A stretch of DNA of 64,000 bases. It comes from Novosphingobium sp. 32-60-15 (GTDB lineage: Bacteria > Pseudomonadota > Alphaproteobacteria > Sphingomonadales > Sphingomonadaceae). The notes beneath the pieces are model-generated. The model searched no databases and was not told the DNA's origin. It was given only the letters and a program-made list of their open reading frames with translations. Shown here one piece after another: positions 1 through 8,910 of this stretch; position 1 is the stretch's first letter, and each line of letters starts with the position of its first letter. Location of the stretch: contig NZ_NCEN01000002.1 in the NCBI RefSeq assembly GCF_002280675.1, forward strand, positions 124,001-188,000. Direction: 5' to 3'. The position numbers and the translations under genes are program-made.

Positions 1-2
1 AC

Positions 3-224
3 GATATTCGTCCCGGCGTCGTTTCCATGCCACATGGCTGGGGCCATGCCGATCCCCGGACACAACTCGCTGTCGCGCGGGCACATCCCGGCGCGAATAC
101 CAATATCCTGAGCCCCGGCATGCTGGTCGACGCCATATCGGGCAATGCTGTCCTCAATGGCATTCCGGTCGTCGTGCACAAGGCAGTCACCCATGTTGCC
201 CAACACGTCGGAGAGATTGCATGA
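3..224 (+). CDS. Molybdopterin oxidoreductase, C-terminal end (partial)
   Basis: The reading frame is open from the left edge, so only the last ~73 residues of a gene beginning outside the window are seen. The visible part has the SMPHGWGH stretch, a following N-x-LSPG element and an SGN...LNGIPV segment. These are typical of the C-terminal molybdopterin-dinucleotide-binding beta-barrel of DMSO-reductase-family oxidoreductases. Cofactor and substrate cannot be inferred without the N-terminal Fe-S and catalytic domains. The stop codon overlaps the next start (ATGA), so the two genes are translationally coupled. Confidence 0.75.
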   Translation, partial: DIRPGVVSMPHGWGHADPRTQLAVARAHPGANTNILSPGMLVDAISGNAVLNGIPVVVHKAVTHVAQHVGEIA

Positions 225-604
225 GCAAGCTTCTGGTAGGATTGTCCGCCCTTATCGGCATGTCGCTGATCGCGTTTGGTTTTTACGCGGTCTATGCCAC
301 CACTACTGTCACCGCCATGACCGGGCTTGCGCCGCAGGGCGTCGCCGGGATGAACGAGGCAAGGTCGATCTATGCCGGGTCGTTCTGGGCGATGGGCGGG
401 CTGATCCTGTATGGTTTGGCCAATGTCCGCATCAGGCAGCCCTTGCTCCTGGCCGTTGGCGTGATCTTTGCAGGCTTTGTCTTGGGCCGGATCGTGTCAA
501 TCGCGATGGATGGATATGACCCGCTGCTTACCGCAGCAATCGGCTCGGAAGTTGTCGCGGCAATCATTTTGCTTGCCGCCAGCCGCACGCCTGTGAACAC
601 TTGA
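221..604 (+). CDS. DUF4345-like small integral membrane protein
   Basis: This 127-residue protein has four hydrophobic segments (about residues 5-25, 48-65, 72-92 and 103-121) and almost no soluble domain. The N-E-A-R-S-x-Y-A-G stretch between helices 1 and 2 is the kind of signature found in DUF4345 proteins; the function of that family is unknown. The start ATG overlaps the TGA of the upstream oxidoreductase. The inner-membrane location is predicted. A role next to a molybdoenzyme is possible but not shown by the sequence. Confidence 0.7.
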   Translation: MSKLLVGLSALIGMSLIAFGFYAVYATTTVTAMTGLAPQGVAGMNEARSIYAGSFWAMGGLILYGLANVRIRQPLLLAVGVIFAGFVLGRIVSIAMDGYDPLLTAAIGSEVVAAIILLAASRTPVNT

Positions 605-618
605 AAAAGGCAAATACG

Positions 619-1344
619 ATGGCATTGCTCGACGGAAAAATTGCAGTGGTAACCGGCGCTTCTTCCGGGATTGGCGAGGCTATTGCGCGAAGGCTGGCCG
701 CTGCCGGGGCAACGGTCGTGCTGGCTGCGCGGCGCGAAGACCGGTTGGCGGCTTTGGCGCAGGAACTGGGCGGGAAGACCGGATATTTCGCGACCGACCT
801 TGCGCTGCCCGATGCTCCGCAGGCGCTGCTCGATCATGTCACAGCGCATAATGGCACGCCCGATATCGTAATCCACAATGCTGCTGTGCTGCACGTGGGT
901 TCTGTCGAGGAGTTCGATCTTGCCCACTTGCAGCCGATGATTGCGATCAATTACGAATCCGTGGTGCGCAGTTGCTATTTGTTTGCCCGCGCGATGAAAG
1001 CGGCAGGGCACGGCCACATCATCAATATTTCCAGCCTTGGCGCCAATATCACGGCGGTGGGCACAGGTATCTATGGCGGCCTTAAAAAAGCGCTTGAGAT
1101 GTTCACCGATGCGCTGCGGATAGAGCTTGCGGGCACTGGCGTCAAAGTCGGGCTGGTATCGCCAGGCACCACCAGCACCGAGATATTCGAGCCAATGAAG
1201 GCAGACGGCAAGCCTGCGTGGGACACCTATATACCGGCGCTCGATCCAGACGACATTGCAGGCGCGGTGCTATTCCTTCTCGAACAATCGCCTCGTGCCA
1301 ACGCTGCGCGCGTCCACGTCTATTCGGCGCACGAAGTGTTCTGA
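619..1344 (+). CDS. Short-chain dehydrogenase/reductase (SDR 1)
   Basis: This is a 241-residue classical SDR with a Rossmann fold. The N-terminal TGASSGIG nucleotide-binding motif starts near residue 12, followed by the HNAA structural motif, the ISS catalytic serine and YGGLK (Tyr-x3-Lys). It probably carries out NAD(P)-dependent oxidation or reduction of an alcohol/ketone; the substrate is unknown. I chose ATG 619 because AAAAAGG lies about 9 bases upstream. A TTG at 601 is in frame but lies inside the previous stop region. A GC-rich stem-loop follows the gene. Confidence 0.85.
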   Translation: MALLDGKIAVVTGASSGIGEAIARRLAAAGATVVLAARREDRLAALAQELGGKTGYFATDLALPDAPQALLDHVTAHNGTPDIVIHNAAVLHVGSVEEFDLAHLQPMIAINYESVVRSCYLFARAMKAAGHGHIINISSLGANITAVGTGIYGGLKKALEMFTDALRIELAGTGVKVGLVSPGTTSTEIFEPMKADGKPAWDTYIPALDPDDIAGAVLFLLEQSPRANAARVHVYSAHEVF

Positions 1345-1353
1345 TTGAAGCTG

Positions 1354-1376
1354 CGCCGGGCGGCTTGGGCCCGGCG
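1354..1376. terminator. Stem-loop between convergent genes
   Basis: CGCCGGGC (1354-1361) pairs with GCCCGGCG (1369-1376) around a 7-base loop. It lies between the SDR ending at 1344 and the convergent VOC gene ending at 1398. There is no clear T-run, so it is only a terminator-like hairpin. Confidence 0.45.
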
Positions 1377-1397
1377 TAGTACCTTAGGGTCAGGACC

Positions 1398-2222
1398 CTA
1401 GTTGAGGCCGAGCATTTCTGCGTCTGCCGTCTCTGGATAGAGCGTGAGCGGCAAGCCCGCGACGGTGGGCCCGAAGTAATAGGCATGGCCGCCAGATTTG
1501 AGCGCGCGGGCGTGGCGAACCCCATACCCTGCTGCTTCCAGTCGCTGGCGCGCGCCCTCGACATCATTGTGGATCATGTCGACCGATGCCAACGCGCCTT
1601 GTATGCCATCTAGCAGCGCTGACGGGCCTTCGATCAGGCGAACGCGGTGTGTCCCGCAAAGTGCGCGCATGCCAAGGCCTGCTGCATCGGTTGCCTGAAA
1701 TTCCATGTCAAAGTGCCGGGTCAGGTCGGCGGCAAGCGAATCGATATTTTTCGAAACCACTGTCATGCAGCCAATCTTGGGCGGGGCAGCATCGTCGAGC
1801 GCGTCGAACGGCAGTTCGGACCGGACTTGCGCCTCGTTAACCCCTTCGGTGCAGGCGAGGAACTTGATGCCATGGAAATCGGGGCCGAACAGATATTCGT
1901 TGACTTCGGGCACCGGCAAATAGCTGGTCGCGATTGGCAAATGTCCTGCGGCGGTCATCCGCGCGAGCACAGATTCCGCATCGGCGACATCGACCGCGAT
2001 TTCGATCAGCGGATCACCTTCGGCAAAAGGCAGTCCCTCCGGGCCAGGTTGGATCGGCTCAACGCCATGTTCGCCAAACATCACCTTGAATCCGGCATCG
2101 GGATAGAGTTCGGCAATGATCCCCGGTGTGAAGAATTTCAGGCCGAGCAGCGCGCCCATTGCCTCGGTGAAGCTGCCCATATTGTCGACGCGCCAGGCCA
2201 TGCGACAAAATTTCGGTACCAT
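1398..2222 (-). CDS. VOC (glyoxalase/dioxygenase superfamily) protein
   Basis: This 274-residue protein appears to hold two VOC half-domains (about residues 1-125 and 140-270), each with the beta-alpha-beta-beta-beta pattern. Motifs such as YLFGPDFHGIKF and GHAYYFGP sit at domain ends. The family includes glyoxalases, extradiol dioxygenases and isomerases; no complete 2-His-1-carboxylate set is obvious, so the activity is unknown. The ATG at 2222 follows GGGAGAAACCTG, a good ribosome site. The gene is divergent from the APH-like operon starting at 2407. Confidence 0.75.
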   Translation of the reverse strand: MVPKFCRMAWRVDNMGSFTEAMGALLGLKFFTPGIIAELYPDAGFKVMFGEHGVEPIQPGPEGLPFAEGDPLIEIAVDVADAESVLARMTAAGHLPIATSYLPVPEVNEYLFGPDFHGIKFLACTEGVNEAQVRSELPFDALDDAAPPKIGCMTVVSKNIDSLAADLTRHFDMEFQATDAAGLGMRALCGTHRVRLIEGPSALLDGIQGALASVDMIHNDVEGARQRLEAAGYGVRHARALKSGGHAYYFGPTVAGLPLTLYPETADAEMLGLN

Positions 2223-2406
2223 CAGGTTTCTCCCAATCGGTCGGTCCGTGTTCAGCGTCGGGCCGATTATCCGTTCGGCAATGAATAAGGCACGGCGCTT
2301 CGGTCCGATGTCCCGCCCTTTGGTAGGAAGCGCACATGGCCGCGATAGGTATCCCTTTGTCATAACGATGGTTCCGGCGCGGCCGGATCACATGATGGAG
2401 AGCTTG
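2223..2406. promoter_or_regulatory. Divergent VOC/APH intergenic region with a GATAGG half-site
   Basis: These 184 bases separate two diverging genes and must hold both promoters. GATAGG with a preceding C lies at 2344-2349. It matches one half of the recurrent CCTATC-N4-GRNAGG dyad, but no second half is visible. No convincing -35/-10 pair could be assigned by eye. Confidence 0.3.
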
Positions 2407-3855
2407 ATGGCTGAATCACAAGATCCAACAAATCGCGGCGCATCGGAAAGCGCAGACCAACTCGAACGCATCACTTTGTGGGCAGAAGCCAATCTTGGCG
2501 GCAAAGTGACCCGTATCGAACGCCAACGCCGCTGGCGCCCGGTATGGCGGGTGAGCATGGAAGATGCCGGACAGGAGCGGGAATATCTGTTCAAGGCGGA
2601 CCGCGTCTGGGCGGCGCACCCCTATCCCCACATTCATGAAATGAACTTACTTAACGTGCTGGCTGCGCACGATATTCCCGTTCCGCCGCAGCGCGGATTT
2701 TGCAATGATCCGCCTGCCATCGTGATGGACTGGGTACGCGGTGGCCGCGACCCCGGCCTTGTCATGGAAGCGGTCGAGAGCGCATCGACGATGACGCCCG
2801 ATCGCTGGTCGGCCTCGCTGCAATATATGGAGCAGCTGGCCGCCATGCACAAAATTCCGGTTCCGGCGCTGGAAGCCATCGGTTGCAGCAAGCCCGAAGG
2901 CCCCACTGAACTGGCGCTGCAGCACTACGAACGCTTTCAGGCGATGTACGATGAGCAGGGAATCGTCGATCCGCCGATGGAATTTGCCACGCGCTGGCTG
3001 CGGCGCAACGTTCCGCAGCACCGCAGTCGTATTTCGCTCGTCACCGGCGATTGCGGCCAGTTCCTGTCCGACGGGCCTGACCTGACATGCGTGATCGACG
3101 TGGAAATCGGCCATCTGGGCGATCACCTTCACGATCTTGCCTGCTTCCGCGGACGCCATCCGGTTGAAAATATGGGCGATCTGCCGTCACTGTTCCGCCA
3201 CTATGAAAAGGCGCTAGGCGAACCGCTTGATCTGGGTGTGATTGCTTATCATACCGTGGCTTTCCTGGGGGTCGGCTACTTCGGCCCGCTGTTTGCCCTG
3301 GGGCGCACCGATGCCGGTGGCGATTGGGTGGAAGCTGCTGTGCAATGCGCGTTCATCGGCCGACGCATGCTTGAAGCGCTTGCCGAAGTTGAAGGCATTG
3401 CGCTGGACGAACTGAGCCTGCCCGATCCGCGCCCGTCACCGCTTGAAGAAATGGCACTGGGCAAGCTGGCTGCCGATCTCCACCGCCTGCCATTGAGCGA
3501 AACTTTCGCCAGCTGGCAGCGCGGCATCCTGGCCAGCGTGCCCGAATACCTGCTCAACCAAGCGCGCTATCGGCGCTGGGCCGAAGACGCCGATCTTGAT
3601 GAACTCGCGGTTGTGCTGGGCCAGCGCCCTGCCGATCTGATCGAGGCGGACAAGCTACTGGTGGACCTTATCCGCACAGCAGGGCCAGAGCGTGATGCCG
3701 AACTGCTGCGCCTGATGCATCGCCGCCTGCTGCGCCAATGCCTGATCATTGCAGGACCCGATGCGCCCGAGGATCACCTCGCGCTGATGAAAGTCGAGCC
3801 GCTCCTTGATGGCCGGATGGACCGCGTCGGCGATCCGGCACTGGCCTTTGTCTGA
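2407..3855 (+). CDS. Aminoglycoside-phosphotransferase-fold protein (APH-like)
   Basis: This 482-residue protein has an APH/choline-kinase-like domain over about residues 25-320 and a helical C-terminal extension over the last ~150 residues. The usual HGDxxxxN catalytic loop appears as T-G-D-C-G-Q, and the metal-binding DxE follows as DVEIGHLGD. The Brenner His and Asn are therefore replaced. APH-fold proteins in catabolic clusters phosphorylate alcohols or have unknown roles; antibiotic resistance is not implied. ATG 2407 is preceded by GGAG at 6-base spacing; earlier in-frame ATGs at 2392 and 2395 are less well placed. It probably forms an operon with the next SDR and NTF2 genes. Confidence 0.75.
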   Translation: MAESQDPTNRGASESADQLERITLWAEANLGGKVTRIERQRRWRPVWRVSMEDAGQEREYLFKADRVWAAHPYPHIHEMNLLNVLAAHDIPVPPQRGFCNDPPAIVMDWVRGGRDPGLVMEAVESASTMTPDRWSASLQYMEQLAAMHKIPVPALEAIGCSKPEGPTELALQHYERFQAMYDEQGIVDPPMEFATRWLRRNVPQHRSRISLVTGDCGQFLSDGPDLTCVIDVEIGHLGDHLHDLACFRGRHPVENMGDLPSLFRHYEKALGEPLDLGVIAYHTVAFLGVGYFGPLFALGRTDAGGDWVEAAVQCAFIGRRMLEALAEVEGIALDELSLPDPRPSPLEEMALGKLAADLHRLPLSETFASWQRGILASVPEYLLNQARYRRWAEDADLDELAVVLGQRPADLIEADKLLVDLIRTAGPERDAELLRLMHRRLLRQCLIIAGPDAPEDHLALMKVEPLLDGRMDRVGDPALAFV

Positions 3856-3866
3856 AGCCTTTGGGA

Positions 3867-3890
3867 GGGTGCAGGATAAAACCTGTGCCC
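3867..3890 (+). other. Intergenic stem-loop
   Basis: GGGTGCAGG (3867-3875) can pair with CCTGTGCCC (3882-3890), with two wobble pairs and a 6-base loop. It lies between the APH-like gene and the next SDR. There is no T-run, so it may be an mRNA-processing or stability element, or chance. Confidence 0.3.
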
Positions 3891-3940
3891 ACTCACCCGT
3901 AATGCGCCTGATGCGCGCGGCAATAGAGTGAGCGAAAGCG

Positions 3941-4750
3941 ATGGATCTTGGAATAAAAGGCAAAGTGGCGCTGGTCACCGGTGGCACCATGGGCATGGGC
4001 CGCGTCGTTGCCGAACGCCTTGGTGAAAATGGCGCCAAGGTGGTCGTCGTGGCACGTGGCCAAGCAGGGCTTGATGCCACCGTCGCTGCGATTGTGGCCA
4101 AGGGCGGCGAAGCTGTCGGCGTTAGCGCTGATCTTACCGATCTCGAAGCGTACGCCTATATTGCTGCCGAAGCGGCCAAGGCATTCGCTGCGCCCGATAT
4201 CGCCATCTTTACGCCGGTCGCGCCTCCATCGGGCGGGTTCGACGCGTTTGACGACAGTGATTTTGACGAGGCTTATGCCAATATCGTCAAGGCGTTCCGC
4301 CATTTCGCCCGCGCCGTAGTGCCGGCGATGAAGGAGCGGCGTTGGGGGCGCATCGTGACGATCGGCTCGGGCGCGGCAAAATCTCCCGCACGTGCCTCTG
4401 TGCTCAATTTTGATTACGTACTCGCCAATGTTGTGCGGCCCGCAGGCCTCGGCCTTAGCCGCAGCCTTGCCGACGAACTTGGTCCGTTCGGCATCACGGT
4501 CAACACTGTGGCACCGGGGTTCATCGATACTGGCAAGGCCTATGGCGCGTTCTTTGAACAGTGCGCTGCCGATGCCGGGATGGAATTCGAGCCGTTTATG
4601 GAAGCATTTCTGCGCCGGATTCCCGCCAACCGGTTCGGCAAACCCGAAGAAGTCGGCTCGCTTGTCGCGTTTCTGTGCTCGCAGGATGCAGGCTATATCG
4701 CCGGTCAATATATCGTCGCCGATGGCGGCTTTATGCAGGCCTATCACTGA
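3941..4750 (+). CDS. SDR with atypical YxxxN active site (SDR 2)
   Basis: This 269-residue SDR has the TGGTMGMG nucleotide motif near residues 14-21 and a conserved C-terminal AGQYIVADGG end. The catalytic serine lies in TIGSG, but the expected Tyr-x3-Lys reads Y-V-L-A-N (FDYVLANVVR). The active-site Lys is thus replaced by Asn. Many SDRs with this change are divergent or inactive as oxidoreductases, so a changed chemistry is possible. It is the middle gene of the 2407-5767 operon. Confidence 0.8.
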   Translation: MDLGIKGKVALVTGGTMGMGRVVAERLGENGAKVVVVARGQAGLDATVAAIVAKGGEAVGVSADLTDLEAYAYIAAEAAKAFAAPDIAIFTPVAPPSGGFDAFDDSDFDEAYANIVKAFRHFARAVVPAMKERRWGRIVTIGSGAAKSPARASVLNFDYVLANVVRPAGLGLSRSLADELGPFGITVNTVAPGFIDTGKAYGAFFEQCAADAGMEFEPFMEAFLRRIPANRFGKPEEVGSLVAFLCSQDAGYIAGQYIVADGGFMQAYH

Positions 4751-4786
4751 ACGGGGCCTATTCCCGGCAGTTAAGGAGAACGCATT

Positions 4787-5767
4787 ATGAAAGCTATCCG
4801 CTTCCTGTCCACGGCGGCAAGCCTGGCGCTTATCGCTGCAACAAGCGCTTGCGCGCAGACCGCGTCAAAAACCACCTTCAATGCGCCCGCAGACGTTGCC
4901 GCGATCATGGAAATCGAGGAAATCCTTGCGACCGAACTCGACGTCGACAAGATCCTGCCGCATTATGCCGACAACGCCACGGTGCTCGATCTGTTTGTCC
5001 CCGGAGTGTTCCGGGGCAAGGCTGAAATCCGCGCCGGCTTTGCGCCCCAACTGGGCGCAATCAAGTCTATGGTGAAGACGACACCTGAAATGATCGTGGC
5101 GACCAACGGCACGTTCGGCTGCGCAGCCAGCCAGGTTGCCTATCAGACCGAGATGAAGGACGGCACCAAATTTGCCATGAATGTGCGCGTTCTCGATGCG
5201 TTCAAGAAGATCGATGGCAAGTGGCAGGTGGTGCAGCAGCACCTTTCGTTACCTGTCGATCCTGTCACGATGAATGCCCTTGCCGATGCGCCAATCCAGC
5301 CGCGGACGCTGACGTGGTCGGCACAGCCGCTTGCCCCGGTTTCGACCACGCCTGAAAAGGCCAAGGCCGAGATCAGGGAGTTCATGGATGTGGGCGGTGC
5401 TTCAGTCGGGCTGGAAAAGCTGATGAACTATTACGGGCCGGGCGATGATACCCTGCTGTATGATGCGTTCAGTCCCAAGGCTGTCATCGGCAAAAAGGAA
5501 ATCGCCGATTTTTATGCGCCGGTCATGGGGAGCTATACGGGTATCTCGCTGACAATGCCGATGTTCGAGGTTGATTCCGATGGCACGTTCGGCGTGCAGA
5601 TCGACACGCAAGAGCTGACCTTGACAATGAAAGACGGATCAAAGCGCAATGTCGCCCTGCGCCAAAGCGATTGCATGCGCCGCGTTGACGGGAAGTGGTA
5701 CAGCTTTCTGGAAATGGTTTCCTACGTGACAGACGCCAAGACAATGAAAGCACAAATTACGCACTGA
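4787..5767 (+). CDS. Exported protein with two SnoaL/NTF2-like domains
   Basis: This 326-residue protein starts with a signal peptide (hydrophobic residues 8-22) ending SACAQT. That can be read as a poor lipobox (TSAC) or as a signal-peptidase-I site after ACA. Two NTF2-like domains follow, at about residues 35-160 and 190-320. Both carry the L-x-x-YY/HY...D pattern and the DGKW(Y/Q) strand typical of SnoaL-like folds. It probably acts in the periplasm or outer membrane as a binding protein or an isomerase/cyclase-type enzyme. It ends the operon and is followed by a strong terminator. Confidence 0.75.
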   Translation: MKAIRFLSTAASLALIAATSACAQTASKTTFNAPADVAAIMEIEEILATELDVDKILPHYADNATVLDLFVPGVFRGKAEIRAGFAPQLGAIKSMVKTTPEMIVATNGTFGCAASQVAYQTEMKDGTKFAMNVRVLDAFKKIDGKWQVVQQHLSLPVDPVTMNALADAPIQPRTLTWSAQPLAPVSTTPEKAKAEIREFMDVGGASVGLEKLMNYYGPGDDTLLYDAFSPKAVIGKKEIADFYAPVMGSYTGISLTMPMFEVDSDGTFGVQIDTQELTLTMKDGSKRNVALRQSDCMRRVDGKWYSFLEMVSYVTDAKTMKAQITH

Positions 5768-5791
5768 TCGCGTCCCGTCTTTTAGACCCAG

Positions 5792-5822
5792 AGGGGCCGC
5801 CGCAAGGTGGCCCCTTTTTTTG
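5792..5822 (+). terminator. Rho-independent terminator
   Basis: AGGGGCCGCC (5792-5801) pairs with GGTGGCCCCT (5806-5815) around a GCAA tetraloop, followed by a run of eight T. It terminates the operon that ends at 5767. Confidence 0.9.
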
Positions 5823-5864
5823 TTGCGCTTGAATGCGTTCAAATATCCCCTTGTTCACGCAAAC

Positions 5865-5898
5865 ACAAAAAACGGCGGCTGCTTTACGCAACCGCCGT
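5865..5898 (-). terminator. Rho-independent terminator of the TonB receptor gene
   Basis: On the minus strand an 11-bp stem (arms 5888-5898 and 5872-5882, one G-T pair, 5-base loop) is followed by six T. It lies just after the TAA of the receptor gene at 5923. Confidence 0.9.
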
Positions 5899-5922
5899 CC
5901 TTTGACGTTAAGTATGTTCAGA

Positions 5923-8466
5923 TTAGAAGCTGTACTTGACCGTTGCACCATAAGTGCGCGGAGCACCCTGGAACTGTACGGTGGCACCAAGGCCGGTATA
6001 GCTGTTGAACACGTTGGTGAAGTTCGCCTTGTTGCCGACGTTGCGGCCCCAGAGAGAAACTTCGATCGCGGGATCGTTGAACGTGTAGCTTGCCTGAAGG
6101 TTGACCAAGCCATAGGCACGGACGCGCGACGCTTCATTGGCGATGGCCACTGCAGCAGCCTGCGCCGGATTTCCAGACGTGAAGAAATCGAAGTAACGCG
6201 ACGCGATGTACGAATAGTCGGCGTGCAGTACCAGTTTCCCGGTTTCCATTTCGAAGGTCTGTGTGACTGAAGCGTTGGCAGTCCACTTCGGTGCCTGAGT
6301 GATCGGTTCACCCGAGCGGTCGACCTGGACAATCTGGCCGTTCACCAGCTGAGCTTCAATACGGCTGCCCTTGACATAGGAAGCGTTGAGGTAAGCAACG
6401 CTGCCGCCAATTTCCAGACCATCCAGGGGGATGACTGTGCCTTCGAATTCAAAGCCATAAGTCTTTGCCTTGCCGGCATTGGTGTTGAACTGCGTCAGAC
6501 GCGTCGCACCCGTGCCATCAACGAAGGTGGTGTTGATGATGCGCTGAACGTCAAACTGCCAGGCGTGGAACACGGCAAGGTTGGTACGGAGGCGATTGTT
6601 GAAGAACTGACCCTTGATGCCGCCTTCAATGTCGCGCACGTTTTCTGGCTTGAACGAGCTGGAGTTTGGCGGTGGAACCGGACGCGCGTTGAAGCCGCCC
6701 GAGTTGGAAGCACCGCTGGTCTTCAGATAAACAAACACATCAGGTGTAAGCTTCACGTCAATGCCAGCAGTCCAGGCAGGGTAGCTGAACTTGGCCGTGC
6801 CCACGTCGTTGCATCCGCTGTTAGGCGCGCTAAGACCGGTTGGCGCAGGCAGACCTTGGTTGACACCAGCTTGGCAGGTTATGGCCTGGCCGGGGCGAGG
6901 AACATTTGGCGTGGTGCCCTGGCGATTGATTTCGCGTGTATCCCATGTGTAGCGCAGACCGCCGGTAAGACGGATGTTGTCATTCACATTGTAATACAGC
7001 TGCGCGAACACGCCCTTAGAGGTCGAAACGAACGAACCAAAGGTGTTGTCGCCACCGCTTGCAGCGGGCGAGGCATAGAAGATCTGTGACCGTGACTGTT
7101 CAGTACCAGCTTCACGGAAATAGATCCCGCCGAAGATGTACTGCAGCTTGCCGACGTTGCCGGAGAATTGCAGTTCTTCGCTGAACTGGTGTTGCTTGTA
7201 AGTGCTGATGAAAGCGCCTGCACCGGTGTTGGTGCCCAGCAGATCAAGATTGCTGGTGGTGTTCGAGTTACGATAGCCGGTGATCGACTTGATCGTGATG
7301 TCGCCAACATCAAACGAAAGGTTGCCCGACAGCGAGTACGCCTCGTTGAACGTGCCGCTATCGTCGATCGTAGGATCGCCAGTGAACGGTGCGGAGTAGT
7401 TAACCCGCCAGTCGCGTGAAAGCAGCGTAGACTGTTGCGCAGCCGTCGCGAACTCGGTGTTCAGGTACTGCGTGACCGGGCCGAGCGGGCCCTTCGAGAA
7501 GTTGGTGAACAGCGATGCCGGGACCGACACCGTTGCCGACAACGGGATCGGCGTTGCACCTGGAATAAGCCCTGCGCGAACACCCTGCGAAATGCCGTAG
7601 AACGCGGCCATTGGACCAGCCGGATTGATTGCGGCTACAGCAACAGGGTTGCCGGTGTCGCGATAGTTCATGTAGTCGCCCGACAGGTTCAGCGTCAGCG
7701 GAACCGAGTTTGGTGCCCACTTGAGCGAGCCACGAGCGTAATATTCGCCCTTGATCCCGCCGTTGGAGCCGCCAGTCGAGAGATTGGGGAAGTAGCCGCC
7801 GCGATCATTGTAACGACCAGCAACACGCACGCCCAGTTCGTCGGTCAAAGGCACGTTCAGAACGCCTTCGGTGACCTTTTGCGAATAGTTGCCGAAACCG
7901 ACCTTCAGATAACCTTCAGTCGCATCCAGTTGTGGCTGCATGGTGGTCAGGTTAAGCGCACCACCGGTCGTGTTGCGACCAAACAGCGTCCCTTGTGGAC
8001 CGCGAAGCACTTCGGCGCCCGCAGCATCAAGGAAGCCGAGGTTGCCGACCATTGGACGGGCGACATAAACGCCGTCAATGTAAATGCCGACAGCAGCGTC
8101 CGAATACGAGTTCGGGCTGTTCTGGGCCTGACCACGAATGGCGAGGTAAACGATGGTGGCAGGACCCGTACCGCCGGTACCGATCGAAAGGCTTGGCGCT
8201 GTGCGCGCAAGGTCGGTAACTTGCAGGACTTGACGTTCCTGCAGCGTTTCTGCGCTCAACGCGGTAACAGCAACAGGCACCGTCTGAATGTTTTCACTGG
8301 TGCGGCGTGCGGTAACGACGATGTCGGCAAGGCCAGTGCTGCCCTGATCGCTTTCAGTCTGCGTCTGCGCACTGTCTTGTGCCAGCGCTGCGCCGGAAAA
8401 CGCAAATGCTGCAACAGGTGCAGCCGTCGCCAAAAGAATTCGAGTATAAGTTGAGAACCTCTTCAC
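5923..8466 (-). CDS. TonB-dependent outer-membrane receptor
   Basis: This 847-residue outer-membrane receptor has a signal peptide (ILLATAAPVAAFAFSG...ALAQ). The plug domain begins at ADIVVTARR and contains VLRGPQGTLFGRNTTGG. A ~600-residue beta-barrel follows and ends in the terminal aromatic residue (KYSF) needed for assembly. The family takes up siderophores or, in sphingomonads, many hydrophobic catabolic substrates; the neighbourhood suggests the latter. I chose GTG 8466 because GGGAGGG lies 7 bases upstream and the signal peptide follows directly. The divergent upstream region is long and rich in dyads. Confidence 0.92.
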   Translation of the reverse strand: MKRFSTYTRILLATAAPVAAFAFSGAALAQDSAQTQTESDQGSTGLADIVVTARRTSENIQTVPVAVTALSAETLQERQVLQVTDLARTAPSLSIGTGGTGPATIVYLAIRGQAQNSPNSYSDAAVGIYIDGVYVARPMVGNLGFLDAAGAEVLRGPQGTLFGRNTTGGALNLTTMQPQLDATEGYLKVGFGNYSQKVTEGVLNVPLTDELGVRVAGRYNDRGGYFPNLSTGGSNGGIKGEYYARGSLKWAPNSVPLTLNLSGDYMNYRDTGNPVAVAAINPAGPMAAFYGISQGVRAGLIPGATPIPLSATVSVPASLFTNFSKGPLGPVTQYLNTEFATAAQQSTLLSRDWRVNYSAPFTGDPTIDDSGTFNEAYSLSGNLSFDVGDITIKSITGYRNSNTTSNLDLLGTNTGAGAFISTYKQHQFSEELQFSGNVGKLQYIFGGIYFREAGTEQSRSQIFYASPAASGGDNTFGSFVSTSKGVFAQLYYNVNDNIRLTGGLRYTWDTREINRQGTTPNVPRPGQAITCQAGVNQGLPAPTGLSAPNSGCNDVGTAKFSYPAWTAGIDVKLTPDVFVYLKTSGASNSGGFNARPVPPPNSSSFKPENVRDIEGGIKGQFFNNRLRTNLAVFHAWQFDVQRIINTTFVDGTGATRLTQFNTNAGKAKTYGFEFEGTVIPLDGLEIGGSVAYLNASYVKGSRIEAQLVNGQIVQVDRSGEPITQAPKWTANASVTQTFEMETGKLVLHADYSYIASRYFDFFTSGNPAQAAAVAIANEASRVRAYGLVNLQASYTFNDPAIEVSLWGRNVGNKANFTNVFNSYTGLGATVQFQGAPRTYGATVKYSF

Positions 8467-8675
8467 GGTAATCCCTCCCATTTTAAGCTCGGGCATTGGC
8501 GTGCCCGGCGGTTGTTTCGCAGCAGGCGATGAATTCCTCTCCGACACCCGCCGGACAAGTCTTCCTCGCATCTCGCCTAGTTGCTCGTGGTCCCAAGCAT
8601 AGGCTGACATAGCCAGATTATGCATGGTGAACTTTGTAGGCATTCTGCCATAGACAGTCGTAAAACAGCAATTTT

Positions 8676-8798
8676 GTTGCATGCTTTGCAGCATCGCAAC
8701 GCACCTGGCAGAAATTGCGAAATTCCATGCATGATCGCATTTCGCAACGACTGCCCTGTGGTCGCTCCGGCTTGGTACGTTTGATTGAAATTGCGCAA
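8676..8798. promoter_or_regulatory. Cluster of TTGC...GCAA dyads in divergent promoter region
   Basis: Three dyads lie in the 444-bp gap between the TonB receptor (start 8466, minus) and the CMD gene (start 8911, plus). The first is GTTGC-ATGCT with AGCAT-C-GCAAC (8676-8700, one bulge). The second is TTGCGAAAT (8715-8723) with ATTTCGCAA (8739-8747), a perfect 9-bp inverted repeat. The third is the palindrome TTGCGCAA (8791-8798). The repeated half-site suggests an operator array; no candidate regulator is encoded next to it. Confidence 0.45.
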
Positions 8799-8910
8799 AC
8801 CCATCTTTCGACAGGGGGATCGGCAATGGCCTTCCCGGATGCATGTCATGTGCTTTCGGTGCAACACACTATTGTGCAGATGTTGCCACGTTCAAATGGG
8901 AGAAGATGCG

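Noticed and set aside
2116..2406. N-terminal extension of the APH-like gene starting at 2116
   Set aside because: It would overlap the divergent VOC gene start and has no APH-like sequence; ATG 2407 has a good ribosome site.
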